The notes beneath the pieces were generated by a model, which saw only the letters and a list, made by a program, of their open reading frames with translations, was not told where the DNA came from and ran no database searches. From positions 1-64,000 of the forward strand of contig DASZXQ010000092.1 in the NCBI GenBank assembly GCA_035545755.1: a stretch of DNA of 64,000 nt, written 5' to 3'. Position 1 is the stretch's first letter. Every line of letters starts with the position of its first letter. This stretch comes from UTBCD1 sp035545755 (GTDB taxonomy: Bacteria > Bacteroidota > Bacteroidia > Chitinophagales > Chitinophagaceae). A program made the translations under genes and the position numbers. Below are positions 51,593 to 60,073 of this stretch, one piece after another.

Positions 51593-51850
51593 ATGCAATT
51601 AGATAAACCTATCGTCGCAGCCTGTGAGCCTGCTATTGTAAAAGTAGAACCCGGAAAAGTATATTCCTGGTGCAGCTGCGGCCTGAGTGAAAAACAACCA
51701 TTTTGCGACAGCAAGCATAAAGAAATTGAAGGAACTCCTTTCAAAAGTGTGAAAGTGCAGTTTGATAAAGAAGAAGAAATCTATTTCTGCCAATGCAAAC
51801 AGACCAAAACGCCTCCGTTTTGTGACGATTCACATTTGCTGCAGCAATAA
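51593..51850 (+). CDS. Two-CDGSH iron-sulfur protein
   Basis: An 85-residue protein with two CDGSH-type [2Fe-2S] sites: CSCGLSEKQPFCDSKH and CQCKQTKTPPFCDDSH. Each supplies three Cys and one His (C-x-C-x2-(S/T)-x3-P-x-C-D-x2-H). The double arrangement fits the MitoNEET-like bacterial type, probably in redox or iron-sulfur transfer. It follows meaB by 3 nt, so co-transcription is likely although the functional link is unproven. Confidence 0.92.
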   Translation: MQLDKPIVAACEPAIVKVEPGKVYSWCSCGLSEKQPFCDSKHKEIEGTPFKSVKVQFDKEEEIYFCQCKQTKTPPFCDDSHLLQQ

Positions 51851-51861
51851 CACTTCAAATC

Positions 51862-54288
51862 TTATTCTTCATCCCAATCACAACCGATCGGTGCACCGGG
51901 AGGAATATCTTTATGAATGGTTGGTGTTGCTTTTTCCGGCGCCTTCATTCTTTCCAAGGCCAGCATCAGGTGTGCTTTGTATGGATCGCTGATCGTCTTT
52001 TTAAGTTCTTCTTCGATAAAAGTTTTCAAATCGCTGACCGCTTTTTGTACAACTGATTTCACCAGGAAAGAATTATTATCATTCACTCCCGAAGAAAGAA
52101 GATAGGTAAGCAATACCTGCTCGGTCTGCATTTGTATCAATGCTTCCATACCGTTGCGCCTGGGCGCTTTCCATGTTTTATCAACAAGAGTGTTTATCAT
52201 TTCTGCAATGCCTAATCCTCCGTCTTCCGCTTCATACTGCATCATCCGGTTCAATCTTTCTGAATTAAATAAAAAAGAAAAAGGAAGATCGACCGCTGTT
52301 TCCGCAGGAGATAAAGCATCGAAAGCAAGGCCGGTTCTTTTCTGAAATAATTCCTCTGAAGGCCGGTAACCGGAAGGCCGTGGCGGAATGACCTTTACAA
52401 TTTTATCAGGAAGCACCAGCACTTTCGGGTCAATGCAATCTATGATTGCATTCAATGCTCTTTCCTGTTCTTGTTTGCTCACGGGTTGTGTGGCAATTCT
52501 TCCATCACCTCTTACTGTATAGGTATAAAACATACCGCCTACCGTTTTCGTTGCTGCTTCCAACTGGTAGCGATGGAAAAAATAAACAGGAACCAGCACA
52601 TCTTCGAGCATTGCCATTGGCATACCGGGGCGAATATTATTTTCTCCGAATTGCGACAAGGCTTTTTCCCGGATCTTCATTACATTTTTCAACTCATCCA
52701 CCGCATTAGATCCATTATCCCAAAGATGTGTTTGCGGATGTATGCTACCAGCAGGCCTTGCATCCTGGTCCGTGAGAAATTCCAAATGTCTTCTCTGTGC
52801 ATCATTCAGGATTTTATTTAATGCTGCTTGTTCATCTGTTCCTTTTGGAAAATCCTGGTAACCCCAGGTAATGGAAACTTTATCCCAATCCCCTATTTTA
52901 TTATCATACGCATCATCAAGATCAATTTGTCCATTCTTATCCAACTTTACTAAAGGATGCGGATAATCCATAACGCTGGCACGGCCATCTGCACTTGAAA
53001 TATAATTATGCTGCAATCCGAGTGTATGTCCCACTTCATGCGCCGCTAATTGTCTTAATCTCGCCAACGCCATCTTCATCATTTTATCATCAGCAGGCAT
53101 GCCGTTCTCAAAAGGCGCCAGCAATCCCTGTGCGATCAGATAATCCTGCCGTACACGAAGCGAACCTAACGTTACATTCCCTTTAATGATTTCTCCTGTT
53201 CTCGGATCAACAACCGAAGCGCCATAACTCCAGCCTCTCGTAGATCGATGCACCCAATTGATTATATTATACCGGATATCCATCGGGTCCGCGTCATCAG
53301 GTAAAATTTTTACCTGGAACGCATTTTTATATCCTGCCGCCTCAAAAGCCTGGTTCCACCAGGATGCTCCCTCCAGCAATGCGCTGCGGATTGGCTCCGG
53401 CGTTCCATTATCCAAATAATAGATGATCGGCTTCACCGGTTCGCTCATGGCAGCAGTAGGATCTTTTTTCTTCAGGCGATGACGGCAAATAAAATATTTG
53501 TTGATTGGCTCTGATACCGGCGTGCTGTAATCCATGTAAGAAATATCGAAGTAGCTGCTGCGGGGATCAAAGACTCTTGGCCGGTAATCGTCGTCCGGTA
53601 GCTGAACAAAAGAATGATGTATGCGCAAGGTAATAGCATCGGGAGAAGGAGTAACAGATTGAACAAACCTCCCGATGTTGCCATCTGAATTTATAAAAGT
53701 GATGGTGCTTTCAAACTCCGTGTTCATCGGGAAATCTCTTGTGTACGGCAGATAAATTGCTGAACGGGTTTTATCCACCGAATAATTTCCCTGCTTACTG
53801 CTGCGCAGCCGATTGGCAACCTGCATAGCGTCACGCAATAAAAAATCAGTAGCATCTACCAGGTAATGATCATTTGAAGCCGCTTCAACAGTAAATCCCC
53901 ACAATACAGATTGTGCAAATGATTCTTCAACGGCTTTTTTTTCATTAGCATCGTTTGTAACAGCTCTGAAATTATAATTAGGCTCAATCAATAAGATCTT
54001 TGGCCCGGTTTTTACAAATTTTACGATACGGCCCGGTCCATCAAGGCCTCTATCCAATCCAACATCATTAGAACCTAAACCTGCCGGCAGAGAAACGAGG
54101 TATAATATTTCCGAATCCAGGCGGTTTACTTCAAGAAAAATTTTTCCTGCTGCCTGGTCCCAGTAAAAATTAAAGAAGCCTTCATATTTTTTCAGGTCTT
54201 TGGTTTTATCTTCTATAGATGGAAGCTTCTGGGTGTGAGCAGCGAGGAAAAAAGGAAATAATAAAAGCAATAAAAATAATTTCTTCAT
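51862..54288 (-). CDS. Large secreted zinc-dependent metalloprotease
   Basis: An 808-residue exported protein. A signal peptide (to about LAAHTQ) is followed by a ~280-residue N-terminal DUF5117-type beta domain with LEVNRLDSEILYLVSLPAG. Then a metzincin-type catalytic domain has the zinc motif AAHEVGHTLGLQHNY (His417, Glu418, His421, His427). After it comes a ~370-residue helical C-terminal domain with MKIREKALSQFGENN. The family is common in Bacteroidota and is presumed to degrade extracellular proteins. A GTG start 6 nt upstream is less likely than the ATG at 54288. Confidence 0.88.
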   Translation of the reverse strand: MKKLFLLLLLFPFFLAAHTQKLPSIEDKTKDLKKYEGFFNFYWDQAAGKIFLEVNRLDSEILYLVSLPAGLGSNDVGLDRGLDGPGRIVKFVKTGPKILLIEPNYNFRAVTNDANEKKAVEESFAQSVLWGFTVEAASNDHYLVDATDFLLRDAMQVANRLRSSKQGNYSVDKTRSAIYLPYTRDFPMNTEFESTITFINSDGNIGRFVQSVTPSPDAITLRIHHSFVQLPDDDYRPRVFDPRSSYFDISYMDYSTPVSEPINKYFICRHRLKKKDPTAAMSEPVKPIIYYLDNGTPEPIRSALLEGASWWNQAFEAAGYKNAFQVKILPDDADPMDIRYNIINWVHRSTRGWSYGASVVDPRTGEIIKGNVTLGSLRVRQDYLIAQGLLAPFENGMPADDKMMKMALARLRQLAAHEVGHTLGLQHNYISSADGRASVMDYPHPLVKLDKNGQIDLDDAYDNKIGDWDKVSITWGYQDFPKGTDEQAALNKILNDAQRRHLEFLTDQDARPAGSIHPQTHLWDNGSNAVDELKNVMKIREKALSQFGENNIRPGMPMAMLEDVLVPVYFFHRYQLEAATKTVGGMFYTYTVRGDGRIATQPVSKQEQERALNAIIDCIDPKVLVLPDKIVKVIPPRPSGYRPSEELFQKRTGLAFDALSPAETAVDLPFSFLFNSERLNRMMQYEAEDGGLGIAEMINTLVDKTWKAPRRNGMEALIQMQTEQVLLTYLLSSGVNDNNSFLVKSVVQKAVSDLKTFIEEELKKTISDPYKAHLMLALERMKAPEKATPTIHKDIPPGAPIGCDWDEE

Positions 54289-54353
54289 AAGCACTTGTTT
54301 AAAGCGCTTAAGTTATGAAATATAAAAACGCAATTCTTGTTCGAAGAAATAAA

Positions 54354-54575
54354 TCAGACAGGTTTGTTGCTTTTCCACCAGCGATAGCTAAGATATCCGC
54401 CGATGGCAAGCGGTGCAAAAGCCAGGTAAATGATCCCTGCATTGAGGCCGGCAGCTGGTTTTTCTCCCAATTGTTGAGCTGTTTTAGTGCAGATAGAACA
54501 TTGTGCTCCTGCCAATTGCGGAAGAGCAATTATTAAAATCAAAGAAATGCTTATGGCAACAAGAATCTTTTTCAC
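54354..54575 (-). CDS. Small membrane protein with CxxC motif
   Basis: A 73-residue protein starting at GTG. A signal-like N-terminal helix ends at AGAQ, followed by CSICTKTAQQLGEKPAAGLN with a C-x-x-C pair, one membrane helix (AGIIYLAFAPLAIGGYLSYR) and a short basic tail. Homologues of this size and shape are conserved in Bacteroidota without known role. The C-x-x-C could bind metal or serve in thiol exchange just outside the inner membrane, which is inference. It has a TAACTTTG box at 54592-54599 upstream. Confidence 0.7.
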   Translation of the reverse strand: MKKILVAISISLILIIALPQLAGAQCSICTKTAQQLGEKPAAGLNAGIIYLAFAPLAIGGYLSYRWWKSNKPV

Positions 54576-54591
54576 GATCGTTGATTTATCA

Positions 54592-54599
54592 CAAAGTTA
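54592..54599 (-). promoter_or_regulatory. Possible -7 box of the small CxxC membrane protein gene
   Basis: Minus-strand TAACTTTG matches TAnnTTTG exactly, 16 nt before the GTG start at 54575. Confidence 0.4.
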
Positions 54600-54693
54600 C
54601 AATACAAAATGATTGATGTTACATTAAATCCGTACCGGCGGGTATTGTGGCATCATTCAAATAATGTAATTTCAATATATAAAAATACCGGTT

Positions 54694-55839
54694 ATGAAAA
54701 AATATTTGTTCACCCTTAGCTTCTTAACTCTTTCATTTATTTACTGCTCCGCACAAACCACCGCTAAAGAATGGTTTGACAAAGGAACCTCACTCAAAAA
54801 AGATCAAAAATATACTGATGCAGTCGCCGCTTTTAAAAAAGCAGTGGCGCTGCAAGCTTCTTATGGAGAAGCATGGCACCAGTTAGGATGGTGCTATAAT
54901 GAACTGGAACAATACAATGATGCATTGAACGCATTGAAGAAAGAAGAGCTGAACAATCCGAAAGATAAAGCCAGCATCAATTTTGAAATGGGCTATGCGT
55001 ATGAAGGTTTGAAAAAATATGATGATGCAGTGACCCGTTTCAACAGCGCTATCAGCATTGACGGAGAATATGGGCTTGCTTACAAAGAAAGAGGCAACTG
55101 TTACTACAAGAAAAAAGAGTATGAAAAAGCGCTGAATGATTTTAATAAATACACTTCGCTGGCAGAAGATATTGAAGACGCTACATTCTATTACAATAAA
55201 GGCTGGACTGAAAATGAATTGGGAAAATACAGCGATGCGGTAGAATCACTGAAAAAAAGTGTTGAGATAGATGATGCGTATTCAGATGCTTTTTCCGAAC
55301 TGGGTTTTGCCTATTACGAACTTAACATGAATGATGAAGCCATTGCCAATTACCGCACTTCCATGAACCTGGACAAGGAAACAGATTATCATCCTATCTT
55401 AGGCATTGCAGATGTTTATTATGACAACCTGAAAAATTACGATTCCGCCATTGTATATTTTGAAAAAGGACTACAACTGCAAAAAAATAATAAAACGGCT
55501 TATTATAAATTAGGCTGGTGCTATAACGATCGTGAAAATTATAACCAGGCTATTTATCCCTTGCAGCAGGCATTGGCACTTGATCCGGACTATGGCCAGG
55601 CAAAAACGGAATTAGGTTATGCTTATTATAAATTGAACCGTGCGGATGATGCGTTGGGAATATTCCGCCAGATCATGAACAAAGATTCCAAAGATGAATT
55701 ATCCCGTTATTATGCCGGCTTTTGTTATTACCTGAAAAATGACCAGGTAAACCTGCAACAGATGATCACTGAACTTACCAATCTCAATACCACCAATTCA
55801 CTGAAATACGCTGAGACGTTGAAAAAGTATATCAAATAA
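54694..55839 (+). CDS. Secreted tetratricopeptide repeat protein
   Basis: A 381-residue exported protein with a signal peptide ending near YCSAQ. About nine TPR units follow, such as AWHQLGWCYNELEQYNDALNALKKE, INFEMGYAYEGLKKYDDAVTRFNSA, AYKERGNCYYKKKEYEKALNDFNKY and AYYKLGWCYNDRENYNQAIYPLQQA. The Tyr-rich repeats form a protein-binding solenoid in the periplasm or outer membrane. Its partner is unknown. It is monocistronic, and the region behind it holds nested inverted repeats. Confidence 0.85.
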   Translation: MKKYLFTLSFLTLSFIYCSAQTTAKEWFDKGTSLKKDQKYTDAVAAFKKAVALQASYGEAWHQLGWCYNELEQYNDALNALKKEELNNPKDKASINFEMGYAYEGLKKYDDAVTRFNSAISIDGEYGLAYKERGNCYYKKKEYEKALNDFNKYTSLAEDIEDATFYYNKGWTENELGKYSDAVESLKKSVEIDDAYSDAFSELGFAYYELNMNDEAIANYRTSMNLDKETDYHPILGIADVYYDNLKNYDSAIVYFEKGLQLQKNNKTAYYKLGWCYNDRENYNQAIYPLQQALALDPDYGQAKTELGYAYYKLNRADDALGIFRQIMNKDSKDELSRYYAGFCYYLKNDQVNLQQMITELTNLNTTNSLKYAETLKKYIK

Positions 55840-56283
55840 TTTTTTCAACAAACTTAACGGCGTCACGGTTTGAAACCGTGGCACCCACCGGTGAACATCT
55901 CTGTTGCTTCGTAGTAACAGCCCGAGGGTTGTCTTTGCGGGGAGATCAAAGAAATCTTCATCTATGTCCCGAAGCCTACCACCAACGAAGCAATCTATGT
56001 TGAGCAGAACAGATTGCTTCAGCATTACTCTGACATAACATAAACAATTCAAACACCTTCAGGCAATGCATCTCAATGACTTTGAAGAGTCCACAATAAT
56101 ACGTCACCCTCGTCTTTGATCTTTTGTTAATGATCCGTTATTGACAAACTTATATGGCTAACATCGTCGCTACCTTTGATATTCTCCACTTTGTTTTATG
56201 GAACCTGAAAAAAATCATAACAAAGTACAGTCAGGCCTTTTTTGTAACACATTTCCTATTCATTCACCTAAAAAATTTTCAAA
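55840..56283. repeat. Intergenic region with nested inverted repeats
   Basis: 444 nt without a convincing gene (a 65-codon frame at 56154-56351 has no support). It contains an 8-bp perfect dyad CACGGTTT-G-AAACCGTG (55864-55880), CACCGGTG (55886-55893), arms TTGCTTCGT / ACGAAGCAA (55904-55912 and 55985-55993), and GAAGCAATCT / AGATTGCTTC (55987-55996 and 56011-56020). The density of dyads suggests a folded RNA or a dispersed repeat, not a single terminator. Confidence 0.55.
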
Positions 56284-56784
56284 ATGAAAAAGCTACTGTC
56301 TTTCTTTCTTTGTTTTGCTTTCATGATCCAGGTGAAAGCACAGATAGATAAAATTGATGATGCAGGCAGCAGTGAAAAAGCATCCGTCAACAGGTCAATT
56401 TATGGAGAAGGCGGCGGCGGGGGCCTTATTTTTTCTGCCAACTTTGATTCCAGGTTCCCCGGTACTGATAATGTTGGATACAGGCTGGGAATCGGATTTT
56501 ATCCGGGCTCCAACAATTTTGTAGTGACAGTCCCGGTTGGAGTGTATTACCTACTTGGAAAAGCGCCGAATTATTTTGAAATGGAAATTACCGCAGCGGT
56601 GGCTACTTCAGAAGCGAATTTCAAAAATCATAAATCCAATTTTTTCCTGTATCCGCATGTCGGGTACCGCTATAACAAAAATACCAGGGGTTTCTTTTTT
56701 AAAGCTGAGGTCGGTCCCTTATTTATCGCCGGAAAAGTGTATCCATTCCCCGGGCTCGGCTTCGGATATACGTTGGGGAAATAG
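56284..56784 (+). CDS. Small secreted beta-barrel-like protein
   Basis: A 166-residue exported protein with a signal peptide to about IQVKAQ. A Gly-rich segment (EGGGGGLIF) precedes amphipathic strands ANFDSRFP, YRLGIGFYPG, FVVTVPVGVYYLLG, YFEMEITAAVATSE, NFFLYPHVGYRYN and a last strand LGFGYTLGK. The pattern and the aromatic-rich C-terminus resemble a small outer-membrane porin-like barrel. Function unknown. A strong terminator follows at 56866-56896. Confidence 0.7.
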   Translation: MKKLLSFFLCFAFMIQVKAQIDKIDDAGSSEKASVNRSIYGEGGGGGLIFSANFDSRFPGTDNVGYRLGIGFYPGSNNFVVTVPVGVYYLLGKAPNYFEMEITAAVATSEANFKNHKSNFFLYPHVGYRYNKNTRGFFFKAEVGPLFIAGKVYPFPGLGFGYTLGK

Positions 56785-56865
56785 TTGAAAAACTTCTTAT
56801 TGTTTATATGCAATATGAGCCGGCCAGCAACATTGCATAATGAAGAGCCCCCCAAACCTTTCCAT

Positions 56866-56896
56866 AAAAAAAGCGAAGCAGTGGCTTCGCTTTTTT
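56866..56896. terminator. Strong bidirectional terminator
   Basis: A run of A, stem AAGCGAAGC / GCTTCGCTT with a 5-nt loop, and a run of T. It lies between the rightward stop and the end of typA, so it serves both. Confidence 0.85.
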
Positions 56897-56913
56897 GTAT
56901 GTCAGTATTTTTT

Positions 56914-58725
56914 TTACACCGCTTCGGCACTGAGGCGCTTGGCTTGTTTTTTCCTTTCGTCTTCATCCAGTATCACTTTTCTCATGCGGATAAATTTCGG
57001 CGTCACTTCAATACATTCATCCTGCTGAATGTATTCCATACATTCTTCCAGCGTCATTAATCTTTTGGGAGCAATATTGGTGGCTGCATCGCTGCCACTT
57101 GCCCGCATATTGGTGAGTTTTTTTCCTTCATTCGGATTTACCACCAAATCGCCGGGCTTGCTGTTCTCGCCAATGATCATTCCTTTATATACCTCTTCAC
57201 CGGGATCCACAAAGAAGAAACCACGGTCCTGCAATTTATCCAATGAATAAGCGGTGGTAGTTCCATTTTCTTTTGCGATCATCACCCCGTTATTTCTTCC
57301 GGGTATCGGGCCCTTCCAGGGTTTGTATTCGCTGAAGCGATGGTGCATCACGGCTTCACCTGCGGTATTGGTCAGCATTTGCGTACGCAAACCTGTTAAT
57401 CCCCTTGAAGGAATCTCAAATTCGAGGTGTTGCATATCGCCCTTGGTTTCCATCACCAGCATTTCTCCTTTCCTGCGTGTCACCAGGTCAATTACTTTAG
57501 AAGCAGATTCCTGCGGCACATCCACCACCAATGTTTCATACGGCTCGCATTTTTCCCCGTTGAATTCTTTGATGATCACCTGCGGCTGGCCCACGGTCAG
57601 TTCATATCCTTCCCGGCGCATCGTCTCAATTAAAATTCCGAGATGCAATATGCCACGGCCATATACTTGGAAACTATCTGCACTGTCAGAATCTTCCACC
57701 CGCAATGCCAGGTTTTTTTCTGTTTCTTTCATCAACCGTTCACGGATATGCCGGGAAGTCACAAATTTTCCATCCTTGCCATAGAAGGGAGAATTGTTGA
57801 TGCCGAATTGCATGCTCATCGTTGGTTCATCCACACTGATCACCGGCAAGGCTTCAGGGTTTTCAAAGTCGGCAATAGTGTCGCCGATATTAAAATCTTC
57901 AATGCCTACTACAGCGCAAAGATCTCCGGCAATTACCTCTTCCACTTTCTTTTTTCCCATCCCTTCGAAAATATACAGCTCTTTAACTTTTAATTTTTTG
58001 ATGGTGCCATCTGCCTGTACTAAAGAAACTTGTTGATTTTCTTTGATCGTTCCCCGGTTCACTTTACCAATGGCAATACGGCCAAGGAAAGAAGAATAAT
58101 CCAGCGATGTGATCTGCAGTTGCAATGTGCCTTCTGCTACTTTCGGAGCGGGAACATATTTTAAAATACCGTCCAGCAGCGGATTGATATTATCTGTTTT
58201 CGTCAATGAATCATTGAACCATCCGTTTTTACCACTTCCATAAAACACGGGGAAGTTGAGTTGTTCCTCTGTAGCGTCAAGATTGAAAAACAGGTCAAAC
58301 ACCGCATCATGCACTTCTTCCGGGCGGCAATTAGGTTTGTCCACTTTATTGATCACCACGATCGGGTGCAAATTCAAATGCAAAGCTTTTTCCAATACAA
58401 ATCTCGTCTGTGGCATCGGGCCTTCAAATGCATCTACCAAAAGCAAAACACCATCCGCCATTTTCAAAACTCTTTCCACTTCTCCGCCAAAATCGGCGTG
58501 GCCGGGAGTGTCGATCACATTTATCTTAACTCCTTTATATACAACTGCTGCATTTTTTGAAAAAATGGTGATGCCTCTTTCTTTTTCCAGGTCGTTGCTA
58601 TCCATGATCAACTCACCCGTTTCCTGGTTATCACGAAATACTTTTGTGGCATGCAAAATTTTGTCCACCAAAGTAGTTTTACCGTGGTCAACGTGGGCGA
58701 TGATTGCTATGTTTCTGATGTTCAT
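56914..58725 (-). CDS. typA: Ribosome-associated GTPase TypA/BipA
   Basis: A 603-residue translational GTPase. G1 AHVDHGKTTL lies at residues 10-19, with G3 DTPGHADFGGEV, G4 NKVDKPNC and the G2 region with MDSNDLEKERGITIFS. EF-G-like beta-barrel and C-terminal domains follow, including PSRGLTGLRTQMLTNTAGEAVM and the BipA-type end ASGSDAATNIAPKRLMTLEECMEYI. TypA binds the ribosome and is needed under stress and cold. It has a clear promoter upstream and a shared terminator downstream. Confidence 0.95.
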   Translation of the reverse strand: MNIRNIAIIAHVDHGKTTLVDKILHATKVFRDNQETGELIMDSNDLEKERGITIFSKNAAVVYKGVKINVIDTPGHADFGGEVERVLKMADGVLLLVDAFEGPMPQTRFVLEKALHLNLHPIVVINKVDKPNCRPEEVHDAVFDLFFNLDATEEQLNFPVFYGSGKNGWFNDSLTKTDNINPLLDGILKYVPAPKVAEGTLQLQITSLDYSSFLGRIAIGKVNRGTIKENQQVSLVQADGTIKKLKVKELYIFEGMGKKKVEEVIAGDLCAVVGIEDFNIGDTIADFENPEALPVISVDEPTMSMQFGINNSPFYGKDGKFVTSRHIRERLMKETEKNLALRVEDSDSADSFQVYGRGILHLGILIETMRREGYELTVGQPQVIIKEFNGEKCEPYETLVVDVPQESASKVIDLVTRRKGEMLVMETKGDMQHLEFEIPSRGLTGLRTQMLTNTAGEAVMHHRFSEYKPWKGPIPGRNNGVMIAKENGTTTAYSLDKLQDRGFFFVDPGEEVYKGMIIGENSKPGDLVVNPNEGKKLTNMRASGSDAATNIAPKRLMTLEECMEYIQQDECIEVTPKFIRMRKVILDEDERKKQAKRLSAEAV

Positions 58726-58806
58726 ATTTTTTAGCCTTTAGCTATTAGATTTTAGCTGTTAGCTAAGCGCTGACAACTGATCGCTGATGGCTTTTTTTTC
58801 GAGCCG

Positions 58807-58838
58807 CAAAGGTACGACAAAACAGCGGGGAGGGCAAA
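58807..58838 (-). promoter_or_regulatory. Promoter of typA
   Basis: On the minus strand TTTG (58835-58838), 20-nt spacer and TACCTTTG (58807-58814) match the Bacteroidota -33 and -7 elements exactly, about 82 nt before the start codon. The leader contains TTAGCT-rich repeats. Confidence 0.65.
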
Positions 58839-58950
58839 TGAAAAGCAAAGTTTAATAAAAGCGTAATTAGCTCATGTCTAAAGCAGAAGCCAGAATGAAA
58901 TACCGGATTTTTTGGGCAAATCGTGGTAGATTTAAGGAGAAAAATGATTT

Positions 58951-59979
58951 ATGCGGTTCCTAAAATTTATCGGGGGATTATTGATCGTTTTGATCATACT
59001 TAATTTTTTAGGCCCGCAGCCTTCTGCCCCAAAATTTTCCAAAGAGCTGCCCGTTGTTCCTGCTGATGCTGCAGCATTAGAACAATACATTCATTCCAAA
59101 GAATCTTTACATCATCTGAAGCCGGACAATGAAGCCAGGATCATCTGGCTGAATGATTCATTGAAAAATCAAACAGAATACGCTGTCGTGTACCTGCATG
59201 GTTTTTCCGCCAGCCAGGAAGAAGGTAACCCGGTGCATATTGATTTTGCAAAAAAATTCGGCTGCAATTTATTTTTATCAAGATTAGAGGATCATGGGGT
59301 CGATACCGCAGAACCTTTAGCAAACTTTACCGCAGATCGTTTGTGGAATTCAGCTAAAGAAGCTTATGCTATCGGAAAACAGTTAGGAAAAAAGATCATC
59401 CTGGTGTCCACCTCTACCGGCGGCACACTGTCATTGAAACTCGCTGCTGAATATCCTGATATTGCGGGGTTAATCTTATTGTCTCCGAATATTGCCATCA
59501 ATGACAAGTTTGCTTGGGTGCTGAATAATCATTGGGGATTGCAAATAGCTGAATTAATAAAAGGCAAACACATTCAAGCTAAAGACACCTCAGTGCTTTA
59601 TAAACAATACTGGTATCAAACATATAGCACTAAATCGATAGTACAACTGGAAGAACTCCTTGAAGAAACGATGAAAGAATCTACTTTCAAAAACGTCACC
59701 CAGCCGGTATTGTTATTATATTATTATAAAGATGAACCACATCAGGACCCTGTCGTAAAAGTAAGCGCTATGAAAAGAATGTTTGCACAATTAGGAACGC
59801 CGGACAGTTTGAAAGAACAGGATGCTATTCCCAATGCCGGGGATCATGTTATCGGTTCTTTTATTAAATCAAAAGATGTGAAAACGGTGGAGGAAAAAAT
59901 GGATGCTTTTGCGGAAAGAATATTGCATTTAAGTCCATCAACCGACACGCTGCATCAAAGCTCATATAAAAGGGATTAG
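58951..59979 (+). CDS. Alpha/beta hydrolase, membrane-anchored
   Basis: A 342-residue hydrolase with one N-terminal membrane segment (about residues 4-20, GGLLIVLIILNFLG), so the enzyme faces the periplasm. The oxyanion region is YAVVYLHGFSASQEEG. The nucleophile elbow is VSTSTGGTLSL, giving S-T-S-T-G-G in place of the usual G-x-S-x-G, so the catalytic Ser should be the second. Asp and His are later (IPNAGDHVIGSF). It likely acts on an ester or lipid. A purine-rich AAGGAGA precedes the start, an unusual Shine-Dalgarno-like site for this window. Confidence 0.85.
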   Translation: MRFLKFIGGLLIVLIILNFLGPQPSAPKFSKELPVVPADAAALEQYIHSKESLHHLKPDNEARIIWLNDSLKNQTEYAVVYLHGFSASQEEGNPVHIDFAKKFGCNLFLSRLEDHGVDTAEPLANFTADRLWNSAKEAYAIGKQLGKKIILVSTSTGGTLSLKLAAEYPDIAGLILLSPNIAINDKFAWVLNNHWGLQIAELIKGKHIQAKDTSVLYKQYWYQTYSTKSIVQLEELLEETMKESTFKNVTQPVLLLYYYKDEPHQDPVVKVSAMKRMFAQLGTPDSLKEQDAIPNAGDHVIGSFIKSKDVKTVEEKMDAFAERILHLSPSTDTLHQSSYKRD

Positions 59980-60012
59980 GGATTTGATCCTGTTGCATAG
60001 CTCTTAACTAAA

Positions 60013-60047
60013 AAAAGCTGTTGCAGAAAAAATCAGCAACAGCTTTT
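60013..60047 (+). terminator. Rho-independent terminator after the hydrolase
   Basis: Perfect 12-bp stem AAAAGCTGTTGC / GCAACAGCTTTT (arms 60013-60024 and 60035-60046) with a 10-nt loop. It can also serve the opposing gene ending at 60074. Confidence 0.75.
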
Positions 60048-60073
60048 ACATTCACCAACCATAAATGCAGCCA

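Noticed and set aside
56154..56351. 65-codon frame overlapping the start of the beta-barrel-like gene
   Set aside because: It overlaps the better supported gene at 56284 in another frame and has no recognisable feature.
57254..57784. 176-codon plus-strand frame inside typA
   Set aside because: Antisense to a strongly conserved GTPase gene.
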